From: Arcanobacterium canis
Lineage (GTDB): Bacteria; Actinomycetota; Actinomycetes; Actinomycetales; Actinomycetaceae
DNA length: 64,000 nucleotides
Direction of reading: 5' to 3'
NCBI RefSeq assembly: GCF_029625435.1
Contig: NZ_CP121208.1
Location: 930,001 to 994,000, forward strand
Shown here: positions 16,888 to 26,461 of the stretch, piece by piece
Numbering within the stretch: the stretch's first letter is position 1
Layout of the letters: the number at the start of each line of letters is the position of its first letter
The notes under the pieces: model-generated
Databases searched by the model: none
Told to the model about the DNA's origin: nothing
The model's input: the letters and a program-made list of their open reading frames with translations, nothing else
Program-made: the position numbers and the translations under genes

Positions 16888-18000
16888 ATGTGGAGAGAAG
16901 GAACAATCGTAGCTGAACGCAAGTCGTGGGGCGCAGCCATCGAGTTCACGGTGTCGCTTGGCGCCGATGGCGAAGCCCGCGCACTGGCGTATGTCCCACA
17001 AGTTGGATTGCCGCAGATAGGGGATCGCGTTTTGCTCTCCGCCTCGGCAGTCTCTCGTGGTTTAGGAACCGGCGGATACATGCTGATCGTTGCTATCCCT
17101 GACCGACTCCCGACAGATCCTCCCCCATCCCCCGGGCACATCATGAAAGCTCGGTACACACCTATGCAATTCATGGTGCAATCAGTTGATGAGCAGGAAT
17201 CGCCGTATTTCGAGTTGCTGAAAGATGCAGATTCGATCGATGGGATGCCTGTTGTTGCTGCTGATCTCCATTCGGCACTTCCGGCAATTGTCGCTGGAAT
17301 TCACAAAACAGAGCCTGCGGCACGCGTTGCCTATATCCAGACCGACGGCGCCGCACTTCCGGCATGGTTTTCCCAGACTGCACGGTCGATGACCGACGCT
17401 GGGCATATTCTTGGCACGATCACAGCGGGCCAATCCTATGGTGGTGAGCTTGAAGCGATTAACATCCACACAGCCCTGCTCGCTGCACGTCTCGTATGGA
17501 AAGCCGATGTCGCCGTCATCGCCCAGGGGCCCGGAAACGCGGGCACAGGAACGAAGTGGGGTTTCTCAGGGACTCAAATGGGTGAAGCGATCAATGCAGC
17601 TGCAGTCTTAGGCGGCCAACCGATTGCATGTTTGCGTGCCTCGGATGCTGACCCGCGCGAACGGCACCGCGGAATTTCACATCACACGATGCGTGTCCTC
17701 ACCGATGTTGTTCACGTCAATGCCATTGTTTCAGCGCCTGCCCTCGATACCCAAGATCCGCTGATCGCCCAGATCGACCGAAGAGCCGTTGACAAGATGG
17801 AGAATCAAATCGACGAACTCTCAGGCCGATATCTCATCGATCGGATCTCGACCCGTGGGCTAGTTGATACTCTGAAAAACGCGCCCGCTCCCCTACGATC
17901 AATGGGACGTGGCCTGGAGCAGGATCCGCTCTCTTTTATTGCTGCAGGTGTGGCAGGCATCAGTGCAGGCAAGCGCATACCACGCACAACACCCGAATAA
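16888..18000 (+). CDS. DUF3866 family protein
   Basis: About 370 aa, recognised as the actinobacterial DUF3866 family; its biochemical role is unknown. The N-terminal 70 residues look like a small beta domain (Thr-Ile-Val-Ala-Glu-Arg, Pro-Gln-Ile-Gly-Asp-Arg-Val-Leu-Leu). The rest has alternating strand/helix segments with Gly-rich turns such as Gly-Pro-Gly-Asn-Ala-Gly-Thr-Gly and Ala-Ser-Asp-Ala-Asp-Pro-Arg-Glu-Arg-His-Arg-Gly-Ile-Ser-His-His, whose histidines could bind metal or a phosphate group (inference). No signal peptide or membrane helix. GGAGA precedes three closely spaced starts (GTG 16882, ATG 16885, ATG 16888); I prefer the last for spacing. In other actinobacteria it also neighbours pafBC. 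Confidence 0.85.
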   Translation: MWREGTIVAERKSWGAAIEFTVSLGADGEARALAYVPQVGLPQIGDRVLLSASAVSRGLGTGGYMLIVAIPDRLPTDPPPSPGHIMKARYTPMQFMVQSVDEQESPYFELLKDADSIDGMPVVAADLHSALPAIVAGIHKTEPAARVAYIQTDGAALPAWFSQTARSMTDAGHILGTITAGQSYGGELEAINIHTALLAARLVWKADVAVIAQGPGNAGTGTKWGFSGTQMGEAINAAAVLGGQPIACLRASDADPRERHRGISHHTMRVLTDVVHVNAIVSAPALDTQDPLIAQIDRRAVDKMENQIDELSGRYLIDRISTRGLVDTLKNAPAPLRSMGRGLEQDPLSFIAAGVAGISAGKRIPRTTPE

Positions 18001-18017
18001 GGGAAATACAGACATGC

Positions 18018-18054
18018 GTGGCGGGGTGTCTGTCTGGTTTGCCCACCCCGCCAC
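18018..18054. terminator. Convergent terminator between DUF3866 gene and ribY-like gene
   Basis: A perfect 11-bp stem GTGGCGGGGTG / CACCCCGCCAC with a 15-nt loop lies between two convergent stops, so it likely serves both transcripts. Confidence 0.8.
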
Positions 18055-18060
18055 AGCAAT

Positions 18061-19023
18061 CTATTTCAGTTCGACAAAGGCTTTTGTTGCGTCAATGTGG
18101 TTCTTGAGTATCCCCGACTTTTCCAGAAATTCCGTCATCTTGGTCCACTTTTGTCTATCTTGTCCGCCAAATTCTCCGCCTTGGTAAAGCGTCATCGTTT
18201 GGGCGAGAACATTTTTCGCATTTTCACGCTGCGCATGATCGACGAGTGCAGGAACATATTGTGTGACGATATCGAGAGTCTCTTGCGGGTGTTGAGCAGC
18301 AAAATCTGCACCCTTCTGAAGCGCATCGACGAGTGCTTTTTGAGTTGATGCTGGCACTTTCTGTGCCATTGAACCAAGCCCCACAGAAATCAATGGCAGG
18401 TCACCGAGCGAAATCGTGCGAACCGGGAAGCCTGCATGTGACATCGAGACAGCGTCATTGTTGGCGTAACCGAGTACTGCGTCTACTTTCCCAGTTGATA
18501 GGGCAGCAGTTTGTGTGTATCCAATAAACTGCGGTGTGGCATGGATGCCACGCGCTTTCAACGCCAAAAATGCGAAATAGTTTTCGCCATATTTGCCCGG
18601 CATTCCGATCGTTTTGCCGTTGAGATCTTCGAGCGACTTGATGGGAGAATCTTTCCCCACAATCACCACTACTGGATACTTCTGATACAAGGTTGCAAAG
18701 TTCACCACGTCAGTCCCTGTACTTCTGGCAACAAGCATCTCTGAAGCGCCAGCAAAAACAACGTCCTCTTTTCCCGAAGCAAGAGCTCCGAAAAGAGCCT
18801 CTTGCGCTCCATGGTGACGCAACGTAACGTCGATGCCGGCGTCGGCGAAGTAACCCTTCTCTTTGGCAACGTAGACGGGCGCAAATTGAACGTCGGGAAT
18901 ATAGGTCAGTCCAAACGTCACTGCTGGATCTGCCGACGTCGGTGCTGTTGGTGCTGTTGGTGCTGCGCAGCCTGCCATAAGAGCGAGAACAGCGACAATT
19001 GTTCCTAGGATTTTCTTCATCAT
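18061..19023 (-). CDS. ribY: ABC transporter substrate-binding lipoprotein, NMT1/THI5-like (RibY-like)
   Basis: A 320-aa lipoprotein: signal peptide with lipobox Leu-Met-Ala-Gly-Cys (Cys19), an Ala-Pro-Thr triplet repeat linker encoded by 9-bp tandem repeats, then an NMT1/ThiY-type binding domain (Val-Thr-Phe-Gly-Leu-Thr-Tyr-Ile-Pro-Asp-Val-Gln-Phe-Ala-Pro-Val-Tyr-Val-Ala near the start). These proteins bind pyrimidines, flavins or sulfonates. Because the operon is headed by an FMN riboswitch, riboflavin or a precursor is the likely ligand, as proposed for RibXY systems. Its ATG overlaps the permease stop. The gene symbol is by analogy. Confidence 0.82.
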   Translation of the reverse strand: MMKKILGTIVAVLALMAGCAAPTAPTAPTSADPAVTFGLTYIPDVQFAPVYVAKEKGYFADAGIDVTLRHHGAQEALFGALASGKEDVVFAGASEMLVARSTGTDVVNFATLYQKYPVVVIVGKDSPIKSLEDLNGKTIGMPGKYGENYFAFLALKARGIHATPQFIGYTQTAALSTGKVDAVLGYANNDAVSMSHAGFPVRTISLGDLPLISVGLGSMAQKVPASTQKALVDALQKGADFAAQHPQETLDIVTQYVPALVDHAQRENAKNVLAQTMTLYQGGEFGGQDRQKWTKMTEFLEKSGILKNHIDATKAFVELK

Positions 19024-19772
19024 TCTCCAAACAGTGCCAGCGCGAGTCGATGCTCAACGCCCCGCACAACTAAGTAGATAGCGATCGCTGTGACCGCCAG
19101 AATTGCCACGAGAGCAAACATTCCAGGAATGTCACCAAAGTTCTGAGCCGAGACAAGATTGATACCCAGGCCAGTACCTCCACCAATGACCATCTCTCCC
19201 ACCACAGCACCGGTCATCGATAATGTGGAGCCTGTTCTCACCCCGGCAAGGATCCCCGGCGATGCCAGCGGTAGCTGGATATTCCACCAGAGCTTGAGCG
19301 AGCCGGCACCGTCCACTCGTGCTGCTCCGATCACTTCTGGATCGACGCCTCGCGCACCGACGGCGGTTGAAACGATGATCGGGAAAATGACCATCACCAC
19401 AACCAGCGACACAATGGACACGGTTCCATAGCCGACCCACGTCACGAGGATGGGGGCAACAGCCACGGCAGGGATAGCTTGGGATGCAGCAAGATACGGT
19501 TCGAAAATTTCCGACACCAAACGCCAATTGGCAATTGCGAAACCAACAGGAATCCCGATACTGGCTGCAATAACAGATCCCAGTACGGCTTCGCTCAGGG
19601 TTTGAGCGGTCATGGGAAGATAAATACCTGCCGCAAATCCTTCGTAGAGTCGACGCACAACGTCGAATGGGCTCGGGAGCGCCCACGCTCCCACAGTGCC
19701 GGTAGAGGTTAAAAGCACCCACAGCACAATGCACCCAATACCGAATGCAAAAGGTGCGAAAAAGCGGCGCAT
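19020..19772 (-). CDS. ribX: ABC transporter permease under FMN riboswitch (RibX-like)
   Basis: A 250-aa BPD-type permease with about six membrane helices and the EAA-type cytoplasmic loop (Gly-Ala-Ala-Arg-Val-Asp-Gly-Ala-Gly-Ser-Leu-Lys-Leu-Trp-Trp-Asn-Ile-Gln-Leu-Pro) that contacts an ATPase. It belongs with SsuC/ThiX/RibX permeases. The ATG at 19772 is preceded by GGGAGG; the open frame extends upstream into the riboswitch expression platform but that part is not coding. No ATPase gene is in the operon, so the energy-coupling subunit must come from elsewhere in the genome. Predicted role: uptake of riboflavin or a flavin precursor. Confidence 0.83.
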   Translation of the reverse strand: MRRFFAPFAFGIGCIVLWVLLTSTGTVGAWALPSPFDVVRRLYEGFAAGIYLPMTAQTLSEAVLGSVIAASIGIPVGFAIANWRLVSEIFEPYLAASQAIPAVAVAPILVTWVGYGTVSIVSLVVVMVIFPIIVSTAVGARGVDPEVIGAARVDGAGSLKLWWNIQLPLASPGILAGVRTGSTLSMTGAVVGEMVIGGGTGLGINLVSAQNFGDIPGMFALVAILAVTAIAIYLVVRGVEHRLALALFGE

Positions 19773-19782
19773 TTTATATCCT

Positions 19783-19802
19783 CCCGAGCACTGACCCGGG
19801 GT
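19783..19802 (-). promoter_or_regulatory. Ribosome-site sequestering hairpin of the FMN riboswitch
   Basis: On the minus strand CCCGGG-UCAGUG-CUCGGG folds with a 6-bp stem whose 3' side is the first three bases of the GGGAGG ribosome site. The 5' side also overlaps ACCCCGG (19796-19802), which is complementary to CCGGGGGU at the 5' end of the aptamer (19932-19939). This suggests ligand-controlled translation: aptamer folding frees the sequestering hairpin (inference). Confidence 0.6.
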
Positions 19803-19828
19803 GTGCGCCCGCAACGAAAGACGGGCAC

Positions 19829-19944
19829 ATGCTCCTCCCATCCGGACTTTAACCGTCGGTCGAGGAATTTCACCTCGTCAACCCGCAGATGCGGGCTCGC
19901 GGACTTTCACCGCCGGTTCAGACTTACACTGACCCCCGGAGCAT
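19829..19944 (-). promoter_or_regulatory. FMN riboswitch (RFN element)
   Basis: The minus strand carries the RFN consensus in order: P1 ATGCTCC / GGAGCAT closing the aptamer; GGGGGTCAG; ACCGGCGGTGAAAGTCCGCGAGCCCGC; a GAGGTGAAATTCCTC stem; and CCGACGGTTAAAGTCCGGATGGGAG. All the highly conserved FMN-contacting blocks are present in a 116-nt aptamer. It sits about 56 nt upstream of the ribX start. It represses downstream genes when FMN is abundant. Confidence 0.96.
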
Positions 19945-20014
19945 TTGCTTCACTGCTAGTTATAGCACACGAGTTCGAATCATGATCAAAATTTCGCCGA
20001 GCGCAGTAAACCTC

Positions 20015-20677
20015 TCAGTGCGTATGCGTGCTTGCTAATGCTCGCAATGTTTCGATCTCTTCAGAGGCGTCAGCAGCACCGAAAACAGCCGAGCCTGCAA
20101 CGAATGTGTCCGCTCCGGCGTCGGCAGCACGTTCAATTGTGGAACGTGAAATGCCACCATCGACCTGAATCCAGACGTCGAGTCCACTCTTACGCACTGC
20201 CTCGCGTGTGCGTGAGACTTTCGCCATCATCGAGTCGATGAACTTCTGGCCGCCGAAACCGGGTTCCACCGTCATGATCAAGATCATGTCGAATTCATCC
20301 AAAATGTCGAGCAGCGGTTCAATCGGTGTCGCTGGCTTGAGAGCGATACCTGCGCGAGCGCCCATGGCGCGAAGCTCACGGGCAAGACGTAGTGGTGCAG
20401 CTGCTGCCTCAGCATGGAAGGTCACCGACTGGGCCCCAGCATCCACAAATGACGGCGCCCACCGATCGGGATCTTCAATCATCAAATGAGCGTCAATCGG
20501 GAGCTCAGTAGCGCGTGCGATCGATTCAACCACAGGCATACCGAGCGTGAGATTCGGGACGAAATGATTGTCCATGACATCCACGTGTACCCAGTCAGCA
20601 TTGGAAATTTTCGCCAGTTCGCTCGAAAGGTTGGCGAAGTCAGAATTGAGGATCGAGGGACTAATACGAACACTCAT
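20015..20677 (-). CDS. rpe: Ribulose-phosphate 3-epimerase
   Basis: A 220-aa TIM-barrel enzyme interconverting ribulose 5-phosphate and xylulose 5-phosphate in the pentose phosphate pathway. Metal and catalytic residues are visible: His31 and Asp33 (Val-His-Val-Asp-Val-Met-Asp), His64 (Ile-Asp-Ala-His-Leu-Met), the loop Thr-Val-Glu-Pro-Gly-Phe-Gly-Gly-Gln, and Gln-Val-Asp-Gly-Gly-Ile. Its ATG overlaps the rsmB stop (ATGA), preceded by AAAGGAGAG. It is the last gene of the coaBC-metK-priA-fmt-rsmB-rpe run, ending just before the FMN-controlled unit. Confidence 0.96.
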   Translation of the reverse strand: MSVRISPSILNSDFANLSSELAKISNADWVHVDVMDNHFVPNLTLGMPVVESIARATELPIDAHLMIEDPDRWAPSFVDAGAQSVTFHAEAAAAPLRLARELRAMGARAGIALKPATPIEPLLDILDEFDMILIMTVEPGFGGQKFIDSMMAKVSRTREAVRKSGLDVWIQVDGGISRSTIERAADAGADTFVAGSAVFGAADASEEIETLRALASTHTH

Positions 20678-22113
20678 GCGCTCTCCTTTGACGGCTTTGT
20701 GATCAGGGCAAAGAACATGGCATCGCTGTGATGAAGATCAGGCCACAGTTGAACCATTTTGTCAGCAGAATCAATCGTCATCTTCGCTTGGGCCGATGCG
20801 ATGGGGCCAGCGTCGATAAGCTGTGCATCCGTGCGCTCGAGGAATGACTCCACAACAGAACGCGTCTCCGTCAGGTACGGCGAGCAGGTCGAGTAGCACA
20901 TCACGCCGCCCTCACGTAGCGCAGCATATCCAGAATCGAGTAACTTACCTTGGAGGACTGCCAAGTCGAGAGCATCACCGGCCTCCTTGCGCCAACGAGC
21001 TTCCGGCCGACGTCGGAGCGCCCCAATTCCCGTACACGGCGCATCGATCAAGATGCGATCATATGCCTGGGGTTCCTGCGCACCAATTTCCGTTCCATCA
21101 CCTAAACGCAGATCAACGATGTTGCTCCAGTAGCGCACTGAATCGGCAACGAGATTCACACGATGCTCATGAATTTCGTTGGCGTGAATCCTCGCACCAC
21201 GTTTGGCCGCGTAGGAGGCAAGTGTCGCGGTTTTACCACCTGGCCCTGCACACATATCGAGCCAGAGCTGATCACGTCCTTCTAGCGGCGCGTTAGCAAG
21301 CGTCCGTGCAATCAGTTGTGACCCTTCATCCTGGACGCCAGCCAGCCCATCCTTGACAGCAAAGACTCGATGAGGCGCACCAGATGTTAACAAAAGTGCC
21401 GAATCAACAAGTTTTCCAGGAGCGGACGTCATCGACCCACGTTCGATATCTGCTTCAAGGTCGCCCAGTGTGATTGCACGAGCAACAAGAGCAACGTGAG
21501 CCGGCGTGTTATCTGCCTTGAGGACTTTCAAGATGTCTTTGTGTGGTCGGCCTGACGCATTGAGAGCTTGGGACAGTGCCCGAATGATCCACCCAGGATG
21601 AGAAAACCATCGTGAAAGGAACGCGACAGAATTTGCTTTTCCACCAGCATCGGCACGAATAATTTCTTGCCATTCCTTCACACTACGTTCAGATACGCGA
21701 TGAAGAACTGCATTGACAAATTTTGACGCACCCGTGCCAATTTCATTGCGCGTCAGAGTGACTGTCTCGTTGACAGCAGCATGAGGCGCTGTACCAAATT
21801 CGAGAAGCTGGTGGGTACCCATGCGCAGCAAGACACGAACTGGAAGGTCGGTATCCTCAATACGACGTCCGCCCATGCAGTGCTCAAGGATAGCATCCCA
21901 TCGGCCTTGCAAACGCAGGGTGCCGTAGGCCAGATTCGTCGCATATGCGGAATCACGACGTCCGAAGTGCCACGATCGTAGCTGTCGTGGCAGAACGATA
22001 TTTGCATAGGCACCGTCGGCTTCGACGTCCATGAGGACATTAAAGACAGCCAATCGTGCTTTGTCCGACGCCGAACGGCCCGGAACCCAGTGAGAGGGAC
22101 GTTCCTTAGACAT
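20674..22113 (-). CDS. rsmB: 16S rRNA (cytosine-967-C5)-methyltransferase RsmB
   Basis: A 479-aa rRNA methyltransferase. Residues about 20-160 form a NusB-like RNA-binding domain. The methyltransferase part has the SAM site Met-Cys-Ala-Gly-Pro-Gly-Gly-Lys-Thr, the motif IV Asp-Ala-Pro-Cys-Thr-Gly-Ile-Gly, and the catalytic Cys in Tyr-Ser-Thr-Cys-Ser-Pro. It modifies C967 of 16S rRNA (E. coli numbering). It overlaps fmt by eight bases and rpe by four, consistent with translational coupling. The fmt-rsmB pair is widely conserved. Confidence 0.95.
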   Translation of the reverse strand: MSKERPSHWVPGRSASDKARLAVFNVLMDVEADGAYANIVLPRQLRSWHFGRRDSAYATNLAYGTLRLQGRWDAILEHCMGGRRIEDTDLPVRVLLRMGTHQLLEFGTAPHAAVNETVTLTRNEIGTGASKFVNAVLHRVSERSVKEWQEIIRADAGGKANSVAFLSRWFSHPGWIIRALSQALNASGRPHKDILKVLKADNTPAHVALVARAITLGDLEADIERGSMTSAPGKLVDSALLLTSGAPHRVFAVKDGLAGVQDEGSQLIARTLANAPLEGRDQLWLDMCAGPGGKTATLASYAAKRGARIHANEIHEHRVNLVADSVRYWSNIVDLRLGDGTEIGAQEPQAYDRILIDAPCTGIGALRRRPEARWRKEAGDALDLAVLQGKLLDSGYAALREGGVMCYSTCSPYLTETRSVVESFLERTDAQLIDAGPIASAQAKMTIDSADKMVQLWPDLHHSDAMFFALITKPSKESA

Positions 22114-23029
22114 TGCCTACCTCGAATCGTGTCTCGCCTTTGAGGCCGCGCAACCAATCAGCTGCTGGCATATGTTTCTTTCCTGCGGGAGCCACCTGGC
22201 TCAACACCACATCAGTGGTTCCGGTGCCAGCAATCGCCCGTTTTCCGACGAGTTTGACCTCACCTGGGTTCAGTGAGGTCTCGTTGAGAATAGTCACGGG
22301 TCCGAGCTTAACGCGCGCACCATCAATTGTTGTCCACGGACCTGGGGACGGCGTCGTTCCAAGAATCATATTAGCGATGCGCTCGGCACTCCATGAAAAA
22401 TTCACCCGTGCATCCGCCGAGGTGAGCTGCGGGGCATGAGTCGGTTCACCCACTTGCGGTGTCGCAACAGCCGTTCCTGCTTCGAGGTGATCGAGAGTGC
22501 GACACAGTTGCGCGGCTCCCGCCAGAGCAAGCTTTTCGAGAGTTTCGCCTGCCGTCAATTGCTGATCGCGCGGGAAGGACTCAATATCAAACACATCTCC
22601 GGTATCAAGACCGGCTTCGATCTGGAAAACGGACGTAGCGATCTCACTATCACCATGCATGATGGCGTACTGAACAGGTGCAGCACCACGCCAACGCGGA
22701 AGAGCTGAGAAATGAAGGTTGATCCACCCATGCGTGGGAACATCAAGAAGAGTTTTGGGAATAATGAGACCGTAAGCAACCACGGCAACAGCTTCTGGCG
22801 CAAGTTGTAAGATCTGCTCATGGATCTCGGCGCCTTTGAGACTCTTCGGAGTCAACACTGGGATGCCAAGTTCTTCTGCAGCAGCGTGGACGGGTGAGGC
22901 CGTCAGCACGCGTTTGCGCCCCACTGGCGCAGGCTCACGCGTGAGTACAGCAATAACCTCATGTTTTTCTGCAAGCAGACGGAGAGACGGCACGGATGTT
23001 TCAGGAGTTCCAGCAAAGATAATTCGCAC
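22106..23029 (-). CDS. fmt: Methionyl-tRNA formyltransferase
   Basis: A 307-aa enzyme that formylates initiator Met-tRNA using 10-formyltetrahydrofolate. The Rossmann N-terminus (Arg-Ile-Ile-Phe-Ala-Gly-Thr-Pro-Glu-Thr-Ser) leads to the catalytic Asn-Leu-His-Phe-Ser-Ala-Leu-Pro-Arg-Trp-Arg-Gly-Ala-Ala-Pro and the Gly-Leu-Asp-Thr-Gly-Asp-Val segment. The C-terminal OB-fold domain begins about residue 210. The start appears to be GTG; no deformylase gene is adjacent. There is a 116-bp gap to priA without clear features. Confidence 0.95.
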   Translation of the reverse strand: MRIIFAGTPETSVPSLRLLAEKHEVIAVLTREPAPVGRKRVLTASPVHAAAEELGIPVLTPKSLKGAEIHEQILQLAPEAVAVVAYGLIIPKTLLDVPTHGWINLHFSALPRWRGAAPVQYAIMHGDSEIATSVFQIEAGLDTGDVFDIESFPRDQQLTAGETLEKLALAGAAQLCRTLDHLEAGTAVATPQVGEPTHAPQLTSADARVNFSWSAERIANMILGTTPSPGPWTTIDGARVKLGPVTILNETSLNPGEVKLVGKRAIAGTGTTDVVLSQVAPAGKKHMPAADWLRGLKGETRFEVGNV

Positions 23030-23145
23030 GCGTCCATTCTACTGCCATTATGCTCAATGCCGAATCGAATGAATCCTTCTTGCATAAAATCACGTCCACA
23101 TCAGTGTATCTGCGTGGCTGTGCCTTTCCAGGTGGTACATTCATG

Positions 23146-25221
23146 TCACAACATGGCGTCCATTTTCACACGTAATGTGGGAGCAGCATGAGCGGCAGAA
23201 ACCTCGCGAATGGCGGCACGAATGAGCGACGTCCTATGGACGCGAAGATTCTCATCGAATCGAAGGAAAATAGTGCGCTGGGCTCCACGTGCCGGCTGAG
23301 GCCCTAACACACTCATCCCAGGGATGACCCCGTGAGCTCCACCTATCAAAATAGCTTCAAGAGGAACCTCATGATCGAGTTCGAGACCAGACGCTAGGGC
23401 ACGAGTCCTCAGTATTGACAGGAACGTGCGCAGATCGTCCCATTCACCCGTCACTTCGCACCAAACCGAGACAGGCGGTTGGCTCAATGTCTCACGTTCA
23501 ATGAGTGCCTTGCGCGCCCAGGCATCCCATGAGGAAGTAACCAACGAAATAAGTTGATGAGGAACGTCTCCGACAACAAGAAGTTTGCCACCCTGATTCC
23601 TCGGTTTAATTCTGGCAGCAATATGCGCCACAGATCGAAGAAAGTAGGTCTCGGCGTCAAGATTTACCGAATGTAACAGGTAGCCCGCATCGAGAACGAC
23701 ACCGGCAGCGTAACCATCGACCGTCGCTGGGGCAACGCCCGGGGTAGAAACGACGATTTTTGGCTTCCCATCAACCTGGGAAATAGATTCGCCGACTCGA
23801 TTAAGATGGATGGGAACGTCACGAAATGCACGACCAATTTCTTGTGCAGTGCGATGGGAACCGATCCGCACAGCACGCAACTTTGTAAAATGGCAGTTTG
23901 GACACCTAAATGGGATCGCTGGTGCAGCGCAGACATGGCAATGTGGAGGAGCCTGGGGCGAATCAATTTCCAGAGTCCCGCCGCATTGAGAGCAAGAAGC
24001 AATTTGTCGGCATCGAGCGCAAGCCACCAGCGGGATATACCCAGCACGTGGCACTGTCACAAGTACTGGCCCCTTTTCGAGCCCAGAGCGAATGACTGAA
24101 AAAACGGACGATGGCATACGTGACCATGGAGCAGATTCATAAACGAAGTCGGCTGCATCGAGGACGTGGACAGATGTTGAGTGGTTCCACACGTACGGTT
24201 CAATCAACTCGATTTCACCCTGACGTGCCGCATGGATGAGAGGCAACGACGGCGCATAGCTCAACGACATGAACGTAGCGTCTTCTAGCTCGCATCGAAC
24301 CCGTAATAGCTCACGCACGTGAATATACGGGCTACGCGGTTCACGCATGGCACTGTGGTGATCATCAACAATGACTGCACACCCAAGATTTTCAATCGGC
24401 GCCCATGCTGCGTTTCGTGTGCCAATGACAATTCGCGCGTGGTGGAACCGGACAGCAAGGAATTGGGTATAACGCTGCGCCTGATCTGTCTGCGAAGTCA
24501 TCACAGCGATAGGCTCATCCAGATCAGCAAGTTGACGCGCAAGAGAATTCGCTATGACTGGTGTTGGAACAACGATGAGAATGCTCTTTGAACGGCTCAG
24601 GGTCGTCTCAACAATAGGCTTGACCATCTGCACAATTTTGTGTGCTGGTGCTAGTCGAACTGACGCTGCACCACGGTGACCAATGTGAGCAATAAAGTCT
24701 GCCGCACCGGCGTACTGATCCCAGACTCCACAAGTTTGAGGCGCCATTCGCAGGTCGAATTTTGGTGCATCACACGTGACGAATTCTTTTTCTGCTCGCG
24801 CATGACGTTGAGGAACCGCCAGACGTAAACAGTCAGCAACCGACGCAGCTTGCCGTTGTGCGATGACTTCACACAGCCGTTCAACATTTTTGCTGAGAAC
24901 GGGAAGATCGGAATAGACACGTGCGAGTGGACGCAATGCCCCTGAGACCGTCGTTTGTGAATCGCGGGCAACGACAAACGCATCAACTTTCCGCTGTCCA
25001 ATAGGAACGACGACGCGTGCCCCCACTGGGACGGAAGCAAACTTCTGAGGGATCTCGTAGTCGAAAGTACGATCCATGTGCGGCTGAGGCATATCCAGCC
25101 GCACATGCGCAACAGGCGACTCAACATCGCCTGTCAGCGTCCGCCGCACAGGTTCTAGCGCAAGCAGTTCCTCTTGTGCCTGCGCCTCCCCGAGTGAGAA
25201 AAGATCGTCAACTTCGTCCAT
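23146..25221 (-). CDS. priA: PriA-like primosomal protein N' lacking helicase motifs
   Basis: A 691-aa replication-restart protein. The N-terminal DNA-binding domain (Phe-Asp-Tyr-Glu-Ile-Pro-Gln-Lys-Phe-Ala near residue 55) and the zinc-binding cysteines (Cys-Ala-Arg-Cys, Cys-Ser-Gln-Cys, Cys-His-Val-Cys, Cys-Pro-Asn-Cys) are present. The Walker A site expected in the helicase core is absent, and the DEEH box reads Asp-Asp-His-His. Loss of ATPase motifs is known for actinobacterial PriA proteins, so it may act as a DNA/primosome scaffold rather than a helicase. It lies between metK and fmt, its usual place. Confidence 0.92.
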   Translation of the reverse strand: MDEVDDLFSLGEAQAQEELLALEPVRRTLTGDVESPVAHVRLDMPQPHMDRTFDYEIPQKFASVPVGARVVVPIGQRKVDAFVVARDSQTTVSGALRPLARVYSDLPVLSKNVERLCEVIAQRQAASVADCLRLAVPQRHARAEKEFVTCDAPKFDLRMAPQTCGVWDQYAGAADFIAHIGHRGAASVRLAPAHKIVQMVKPIVETTLSRSKSILIVVPTPVIANSLARQLADLDEPIAVMTSQTDQAQRYTQFLAVRFHHARIVIGTRNAAWAPIENLGCAVIVDDHHSAMREPRSPYIHVRELLRVRCELEDATFMSLSYAPSLPLIHAARQGEIELIEPYVWNHSTSVHVLDAADFVYESAPWSRMPSSVFSVIRSGLEKGPVLVTVPRAGYIPLVACARCRQIASCSQCGGTLEIDSPQAPPHCHVCAAPAIPFRCPNCHFTKLRAVRIGSHRTAQEIGRAFRDVPIHLNRVGESISQVDGKPKIVVSTPGVAPATVDGYAAGVVLDAGYLLHSVNLDAETYFLRSVAHIAARIKPRNQGGKLLVVGDVPHQLISLVTSSWDAWARKALIERETLSQPPVSVWCEVTGEWDDLRTFLSILRTRALASGLELDHEVPLEAILIGGAHGVIPGMSVLGPQPARGAQRTIFLRFDENLRVHRTSLIRAAIREVSAAHAAPTLRVKMDAML

Positions 25222-25267
25222 AAGGCAATTGTGTCATAGGGGTAGGACACTTTTTGCCGATCACTTG

Positions 25268-26461
25268 TCACAGAGCAGCAAGAAGATCCTTGACTCGATC
25301 TGTACGCTCCCACGTGAAATCGGCATCGTCACGCCCAAAATGACCGTAAGCTGCCGTCGCCTTATAGATCGGGCGAAGTAAATCAAGATCACGAATAATT
25401 GCCGCAGGACGAAGATCAAAAACCTTGTTCACGGCAGCCGCGATGCGTTGCGGGTCTGCTTTTTCAGTTCCAAAAGTCTCCACGCGAACAGACACAGGGT
25501 GAGCCCGACCAATTGCGTACGCCACTTGGACCTCACAACGATCAGCCAACTGCGCAGCCACGACATTCTTCGCAACCCAACGCGCAGCATATGCAGCAGA
25601 TCGGTCAACCTTGGAAGGATCTTTGCCTGAGAAAGCACCACCGCCGTGACGAGCCATTCCGCCGTAGGTATCGACGATAATTTTACGTCCAGTCAGACCA
25701 GCATCGCCCATCGGACCGCCGACAACGAAGCGACCAGAAGGATTGACAAGAAGGGTGAAATCATCGTCGGCAAAATTCGGTGCGAACTGAGTAAGAACTG
25801 GCAGAACAACGTGCTCACGAATCGCATTCGCCAGCCATTCCTGGCTGACATCAGGATCATGCTGGGTGGAGACCACAACCGTTTCGAGAGAGACCGGCAC
25901 ACCAGCGTCGTCGTAGTTAACCGTCACCTGGGTTTTACCATCGGGACGTAGCCCGGGGACGACGCCGCCGCGACGAACTTGAGTGAGGCGCTCAGCGAGG
26001 CGATGCGAGAGAAACACGGGCATCGGCATCAGCTGCGGAGTTTCATTGGTGGCATAGCCAAACATCAGTCCTTGGTCGCCAGCTCCCTGACGATCAAGTG
26101 GATCAATTTCCCCGCCGCTACGTGCTTCGAGAGAATCCTGAACACCTCCGGCAATGTCTGGAGACTGTGCGTCGATCGAGACAGAGACGCCACACGAGGT
26201 GCCGTCAAATCCGACAGCGGACGACGTGTAACCGATTTCGCACACAACTTCACGAACGATCTGCGGAATCTCAACGTATGCCTCAGTCGTAATTTCGCCA
26301 GCCACGTGAACTTGTCCCGTGGTGACAAGAGTTTCGACCGCCACGTGAGCCGCAGGATCCTCAGCCAAGATCGCATCAAGGATCGCATCGGAAATGCGGT
26401 CACTCACCTTGTCCGGATGTCCTTCAGTTACTGACTCCGACGTAAAAGGCTGCAGCGCCAT
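25268..26461 (-). CDS. metK: S-adenosylmethionine synthetase
   Basis: A 397-aa enzyme making SAM from methionine and ATP. Signature stretches: [13 protein letters not shown] near the N-terminus, [10 protein letters not shown], and Gly-Gly-Gly-Ala-Phe-Ser-Gly-Lys-Asp. I use the ATG at 26461, preceded by AAGGAGTAACA; the frame extends 27 codons upstream into the end of coaBC but without family similarity. No SAM riboswitch is seen in the leader. It supplies methyl donor for, among others, RsmB in the same run. Confidence 0.97.
   Translation of the reverse strand: MALQPFTSESVTEGHPDKVSDRISDAILDAILAEDPAAHVAVETLVTTGQVHVAGEITTEAYVEIPQIVREVVCEIGYTSSAVGFDGTSCGVSVSIDAQSPDIAGGVQDSLEARSGGEIDPLDRQGAGDQGLMFGYATNETPQLMPMPVFLSHRLAERLTQVRRGGVVPGLRPDGKTQVTVNYDDAGVPVSLETVVVSTQHDPDVSQEWLANAIREHVVLPVLTQFAPNFADDDFTLLVNPSGRFVVGGPMGDAGLTGRKIIVDTYGGMARHGGGAFSGKDPSKVDRSAAYAARWVAKNVVAAQLADRCEVQVAYAIGRAHPVSVRVETFGTEKADPQRIAAAVNKVFDLRPAAIIRDLDLLRPIYKATAAYGHFGRDDADFTWERTDRVKDLLAAL

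Noticed and set aside
18941-18967. Three 9-bp tandem repeats in the ribY-like signal region
   Set aside because: They simply encode an Ala-Pro-Thr linker after the lipobox; too short for a VNTR claim.
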